Origin: Leifsonia sp. TF02-11
GTDB lineage: Bacteria; Actinomycetota; Actinomycetes; Actinomycetales; Microbacteriaceae
Assembly: GCF_017565305.1 (NCBI RefSeq)
Contig: NZ_JAGEKP010000022.1
Location: forward strand, 57,127-121,126
Direction: 5' to 3'
DNA length: 64,000 nucleotides
The notes under the pieces are model-generated. The model was not told the origin of the DNA, did no database searches, and saw only the letters and a program-made list of their open reading frames with translations. Positions 61,016-64,000 of this stretch are shown piece by piece. Made by a program: the position numbers and the translations under genes. Within the stretch, counting starts at the first letter, position 1. The number at the start of each line of letters is the position of its first letter.

Positions 61016-61069
61016 CTTCTCATCCCTTGGTCGCAGGTTCGATTCCTGCCGGGGGCACCACACTGCCCG
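61016..61069 (+). pseudogene. Duplicated 3' half of tRNA-Arg
   Basis: 52 of 54 bases equal 60945-60998, with 44 bases identical without a break (60955-60998 and 61026-61069). The copy runs from the anticodon loop through CCA and nine bases beyond. Acceptor 5' strand and D-arm are missing, so it cannot make a tRNA. Confidence 0.9.
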
Positions 61070-61134
61070 CGAGACGGCGCTAACCGAGTCCGCAGGGCGC
61101 GAGGCTGCGCAGAATCAGCCGCCTCGCGACGTCG

Positions 61135-61443
61135 TCAGAGGGCGCGCGCTGCGGCGACGAGCACCTGATTCAATGTCGGGACGCCCTCCGCACGGAAGAC
61201 CTCGGCGCCGTCAGCACCGAGCACGATGACGGTCGGCGTGGAGCGGATGCCGTCGCGCTCCGCCCGCTCCGGCTCGCGGGCCACGTCGCGCTCGGTCACC
61301 GACAGCGCGGGAACCAGCCGCCTCGCCTCCGCGAGCACCGCCCTGGTCTGCATGCACGGCTCGCAGAAGGCCGACGAGTACAGGGTCAACTCGACGTCCC
61401 GGGTGACGGGACGGTCAACGGCGGGTGTCGCATCCACGACCAC
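61135..61443 (-). CDS. Thioredoxin-family protein
   Basis: A 102-residue thiol oxidoreductase-like protein with active site CEPC (27-30) in TLYSSAFCEPCMQTR and the cis-Pro in STPTVIV. Shorter N-terminus than classical thioredoxin. GTG start; a second GTG two codons later is possible. Convergent with nothing; it faces back toward the tRNA-Arg region. It could serve as a partner for VKOR-type or MsrA-type systems, but that is speculation. Confidence 0.88.
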   Translation of the reverse strand: MVVDATPAVDRPVTRDVELTLYSSAFCEPCMQTRAVLAEARRLVPALSVTERDVAREPERAERDGIRSTPTVIVLGADGAEVFRAEGVPTLNQVLVAAARAL

Positions 61444-61533
61444 CAGTGTACGTCCGGCGAATTCCCGGCGACGATCCCGCTATCCGCCCCGGCGCGACAC
61501 CCGCACGCAACCCGGCCGACCGACAATCGGGAC

Positions 61534-62406
61534 GTGAGCCGAACCACCTATACACGGTACGTGGCTCTCGGGGACTCGATCACCGAGGGGCTCTGCGATC
61601 CTGCGCCCGCGCGCCCGGAAACCTGGCTCGGCTGGGCCGTCCGGCTCGCCGGCATCCTCGACGGCGACGCCCGGCTCTCCGGGCACTCCATCGAGTTCGC
61701 CAACCTGGCCGTGCGCGGCCGACGCATCGCGGATGTGGTCGGCGAGCAGGTCCCCGGCGCGCTGGCGCTGAAGCCCGACCTGGTCTCGGTACTCGTCGGC
61801 GCCAACGATCTGATGAGCCCTGCCGCCGATCCGGACGCACTGGCCGAACGCCTCGCCGACGGGGTGCGGATGCTGCGGGCACACGGCACGACCGTGCTGC
61901 TCGCCAACCTCTTCGATCCGCAGTTCGCGTTCTTCCTCAAGCCGTTCCGCGGTCGAGCCGCCGTCTTCAACGCGAACATCTGGAGCATCGCCCGCGACCA
62001 CCACGCCGTGGTGCTCGACGTCTGGGGCGTGCGGGAGTTCCGGGACCCGGCGATGTGGGGCGCCGACCGCGTGCACCTCAGCTCGCGCGGCCACCGCCTC
62101 CTCGCCACGCACGCGGCCCACGCGCTGGGCGTGCCGTACGCGGAGACCACTGTCGCGGACACCGCGGACGCCCGCGACGAGCAGGTGTCCGCCCCCGAGC
62201 TGCCGGAGGATCTTCCGTTCCGCACCTGGTTGCGCGTCCACGCCATCCCGTGGGCAGCGCGGCGCCTGCGCGGCATCTCGTCCGGCGACGGGCTCAGCCC
62301 CAAACTGCCCCAGGTGCAACCCGTGCACACGCAGCCGCTGCACGCCCAGGCGCTCAGCGGCCAGGCGCGGGGCGCGCAGCCGCGGATGGTCGGAGGCCAG
62401 CACTAG
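61534..62406 (+). CDS. SGNH/GDSL hydrolase family protein
   Basis: A 290-residue esterase-like protein. Block [11 protein letters not shown] (Ser about 15), block [13 protein letters not shown], and the C-terminal [10 protein letters not shown] with catalytic Asp and His are all seen. No signal peptide. The last 50 residues are a Gln/His/Pro stretch with imperfect repeats ([13 protein letters not shown]). GTG start. Confidence 0.92.
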   Translation: MSRTTYTRYVALGDSITEGLCDPAPARPETWLGWAVRLAGILDGDARLSGHSIEFANLAVRGRRIADVVGEQVPGALALKPDLVSVLVGANDLMSPAADPDALAERLADGVRMLRAHGTTVLLANLFDPQFAFFLKPFRGRAAVFNANIWSIARDHHAVVLDVWGVREFRDPAMWGADRVHLSSRGHRLLATHAAHALGVPYAETTVADTADARDEQVSAPELPEDLPFRTWLRVHAIPWAARRLRGISSGDGLSPKLPQVQPVHTQPLHAQALSGQARGAQPRMVGGQH

Positions 62407-62416
62407 ACTGGCGAGC

Positions 62417-63040
62417 ATGGCTGCCTCTACGGATCGACTGGTCTGGATCGACTGCGAAATGACCGGACTCGACCTCGAGGTCGACGAGCTCGTCGAGATC
62501 GCCGTCGTCATCACCGACTTCGAGCTGAACGTGCTCGACCCGGGCCTCAGCATCGTGATCAAGCCCGACGCGTCCGCTCTCGCCAACATGAACGAATTCG
62601 TGCGCGACATGCACACGACATCCGGGCTCATCGAAGAGATCCCGAACGGCAAGAGCCTCGCCGAAGCCGAATACGAAGTGCTGGAGTACGTGCTCAAGTA
62701 CGCACCGACCGCGCGCACCGCCCCTCTCGCCGGCAACACGATCGGCACCGACCGCATGTTCCTGGCCAAGTACATGCCGCGCCTCGATAACCACCTGCAC
62801 TACCGCAACGTCGACGTCTCCTCCATCAAAGAGCTCGCCCGCCGCTGGTTCCCGCGCATCTACTTCAACGCGCCGGAGAAGAACGGCGGCCACCGCGCAC
62901 TCGCCGACATTCTGGAGTCCATCCGCGAGCTCGACTACTACCGCGCTGCGGCGTTCGTGAGCGAGCCGGGGCCGACCACGGAGCAGACCCAGGAGGCCGC
63001 GGCGGGCGTCGTGGAAAAATGGGCCGCTCGGATGTACTAG
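62417..63040 (+). CDS. orn: Oligoribonuclease
   Basis: 3'-5' exonuclease for 2-5-base RNAs and pGpG. 207 residues; DEDDh motifs [26 protein letters not shown], and [11 protein letters not shown] with catalytic His. Start ATG 62417, 10 bases behind the SGNH stop. Confidence 0.97.
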   Translation: MAASTDRLVWIDCEMTGLDLEVDELVEIAVVITDFELNVLDPGLSIVIKPDASALANMNEFVRDMHTTSGLIEEIPNGKSLAEAEYEVLEYVLKYAPTARTAPLAGNTIGTDRMFLAKYMPRLDNHLHYRNVDVSSIKELARRWFPRIYFNAPEKNGGHRALADILESIRELDYYRAAAFVSEPGPTTEQTQEAAAGVVEKWAARMY

Positions 63041-63102
63041 AATCGACGAGTTGCCTCGAACGGAACGGACATCGCAAGATGACCGGTCCGAGCGACGGAC
63101 AT

Positions 63103-63179
63103 GGTGGGTATAGCTCAGCTGGTAGAGCGCCTGGTTGTGGTCCAGGAGGTCGCGGGTTCAAGCCCCGTTACTCACCCCA
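63103..63179 (+). tRNA. tRNA-His (GTG anticodon), CCA encoded
   Basis: Acceptor GTGGGTA pairs with TACTCAC; an extra G at position -1 (63103) faces discriminator C, the His hallmark. Anticodon stem CCTGG/CCAGG with loop TTGTGGT. CCA is encoded (63177-63179). Its 3' half is repeated downstream. Confidence 0.93.
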
Positions 63180-63181
63180 AT

Positions 63182-63249
63182 AGCGCCTGGTTGCGGTACT
63201 GAATCCGCAAGCAGGTCGCGGGTTCAAGCCCCGTTACTCACCCCAATAG
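63182..63249 (+). pseudogene. Partial, altered copy of the tRNA-His 3' half
   Basis: AGCGCCTGGTTG (63182-63193) repeats 63126-63137 and 37 bases at 63213-63249 repeat 63147-63183 exactly. Between them the anticodon arm is replaced by a hairpin TTGCGG-N8-CCGCAA that is ten bases longer. No 5' acceptor or D-arm. Confidence 0.88.
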
Positions 63250-63250
63250 A

Positions 63251-63282
63251 CAAAAGGCACGCCCACGAGGGCGTGCCTTTTG
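63251..63282. terminator. Terminator between tRNA-His copy and arsR
   Basis: Perfect 14-bp stem (63251-63264 with 63269-63282), loop ACGA, with T-run CTTTTG on the plus side and the same on the minus side. Confidence 0.85.
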
Positions 63283-63289
63283 CTGTGGC

Positions 63290-63880
<591 letters not shown>

Positions 63881-63899
63881 GCAACCATCGTACCCATCT

Positions 63900-63936
63900 A
63901 TTGAGTTCTCTCATATCGATTGAATTTTCCCAATCG
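63900..63936. promoter_or_regulatory. Candidate ArsR operator
   Basis: Two direct repeats of ATTGARTTYTCYCA (63900-63913 and 63919-63932, 11 of 14 identical, 19 bp apart) and a perfect inverted repeat CGATTG-N8-CAATCG (63917-63936) lie between the divergent genes. Confidence 0.5.
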
Positions 63937-63955
63937 GTGTGGAATCGTGAGAGTC

Positions 63956-64000
63956 GTGACAGCAATACGCCTCGGATCCGGATACTGGAAGCTCTGGAGC
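63956..64000 (+). CDS. Start of a probable MFS transporter (cut by window end)
   Basis: Fifteen codons only: VTAIRLGSGYWKLWS. The RLGSGYWKLW pattern is the usual N-terminal entry of MFS exporters paired with ArsR-like regulators, comparable to FGRLWTAAIASNLADG in the pair at 18864-20800. GTG start behind GTGAGAG. The call is a guess from 15 residues and context. Confidence 0.4.
   Translation, partial: MTAIRLGSGYWKLWS

Noticed and set aside
60956..61168. Short frame across the tRNA-Arg region
   Set aside because: It is made of tRNA and duplicated tRNA sequence, with the usual spurious peptide of such frames.

Overview
The window is chromosomal DNA from a high-GC actinobacterium. The obg-proB order after rplU-rpmA, an ATG-less translational T-box on ileS, RpiB of the GGSGNGEQ type, paired clpP1/clpP2, EttA, an actinobacterial trigger factor and dense GTG starts all fit Actinobacteria. 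Protein style (short Ala/Val-rich integral membrane proteins, DUF4233 after folC, tandem ArsR-MFS pairs) suggests Microbacteriaceae, close to Leifsonia; this placement is an inference. No insertion sequence, prophage, CRISPR array or plasmid gene was seen: this is mostly core genome with small accessory modules.

Layout. 1-6174: translation and RNA block on the minus strand (rplU, rpmA, obg, start of proB) beside a DUF4031 gene and RNase E/G. 6175-12690: VKOR, then the minus-strand operon ileS-folC-DUF4233-ndk, whose genes overlap by 4 bases and whose leader is an Ile T-box. 12686-20877: TetR/MHS transporter pair, valS with two paralogous acetyltransferases, and an ArsR-MFS-small protein operon preceded by an in-phase 14-bp iterated operator. 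21005-30981: M3 peptidase, YfeO-type channel, clpX, clpP2-clpP1, TPR protein, TetR/SDR pair and trigger factor. 31041-37823: tRNA-Pro, tRNA-Gly, a two-component system, dps, and the operon rpiB-nei-paiB-amidohydrolase. 37932-47808: aminopeptidase N; a four-gene ABC transporter/two-component operon; MscS channel, truncated haemoglobin and an FAD dehydrogenase. 47820-56339: thioesterases, an ECF sigma/anti-sigma pair divergent from a Tat-exported Rieske lipoprotein, EttA, a lipoprotein, an SSB-like protein and MsrA. 56341-64000: nadE, antiporter, LysR/MFS pair, tRNA-Arg, thioredoxin-like protein, SGNH hydrolase, oligoribonuclease, tRNA-His and an ArsR protein with a polyglutamine start, divergent from a transporter cut by the window end.

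The most noteworthy signals are: (1) the ECF sigma gene and the divergent Rieske lipoprotein gene carry promoter elements with identical boxes and identical spacing (TGAAC-N17-CGTGCTTA), which points to an autoregulated redox/envelope module; (2) a 53-bp element of three successive palindromes occurs twice, both times between convergent units; (3) both tRNA-Arg and tRNA-His are followed at once by a second copy of their own 3' half; (4) the ArsR operator array at 20817-20877. Most other content is ordinary core genome.
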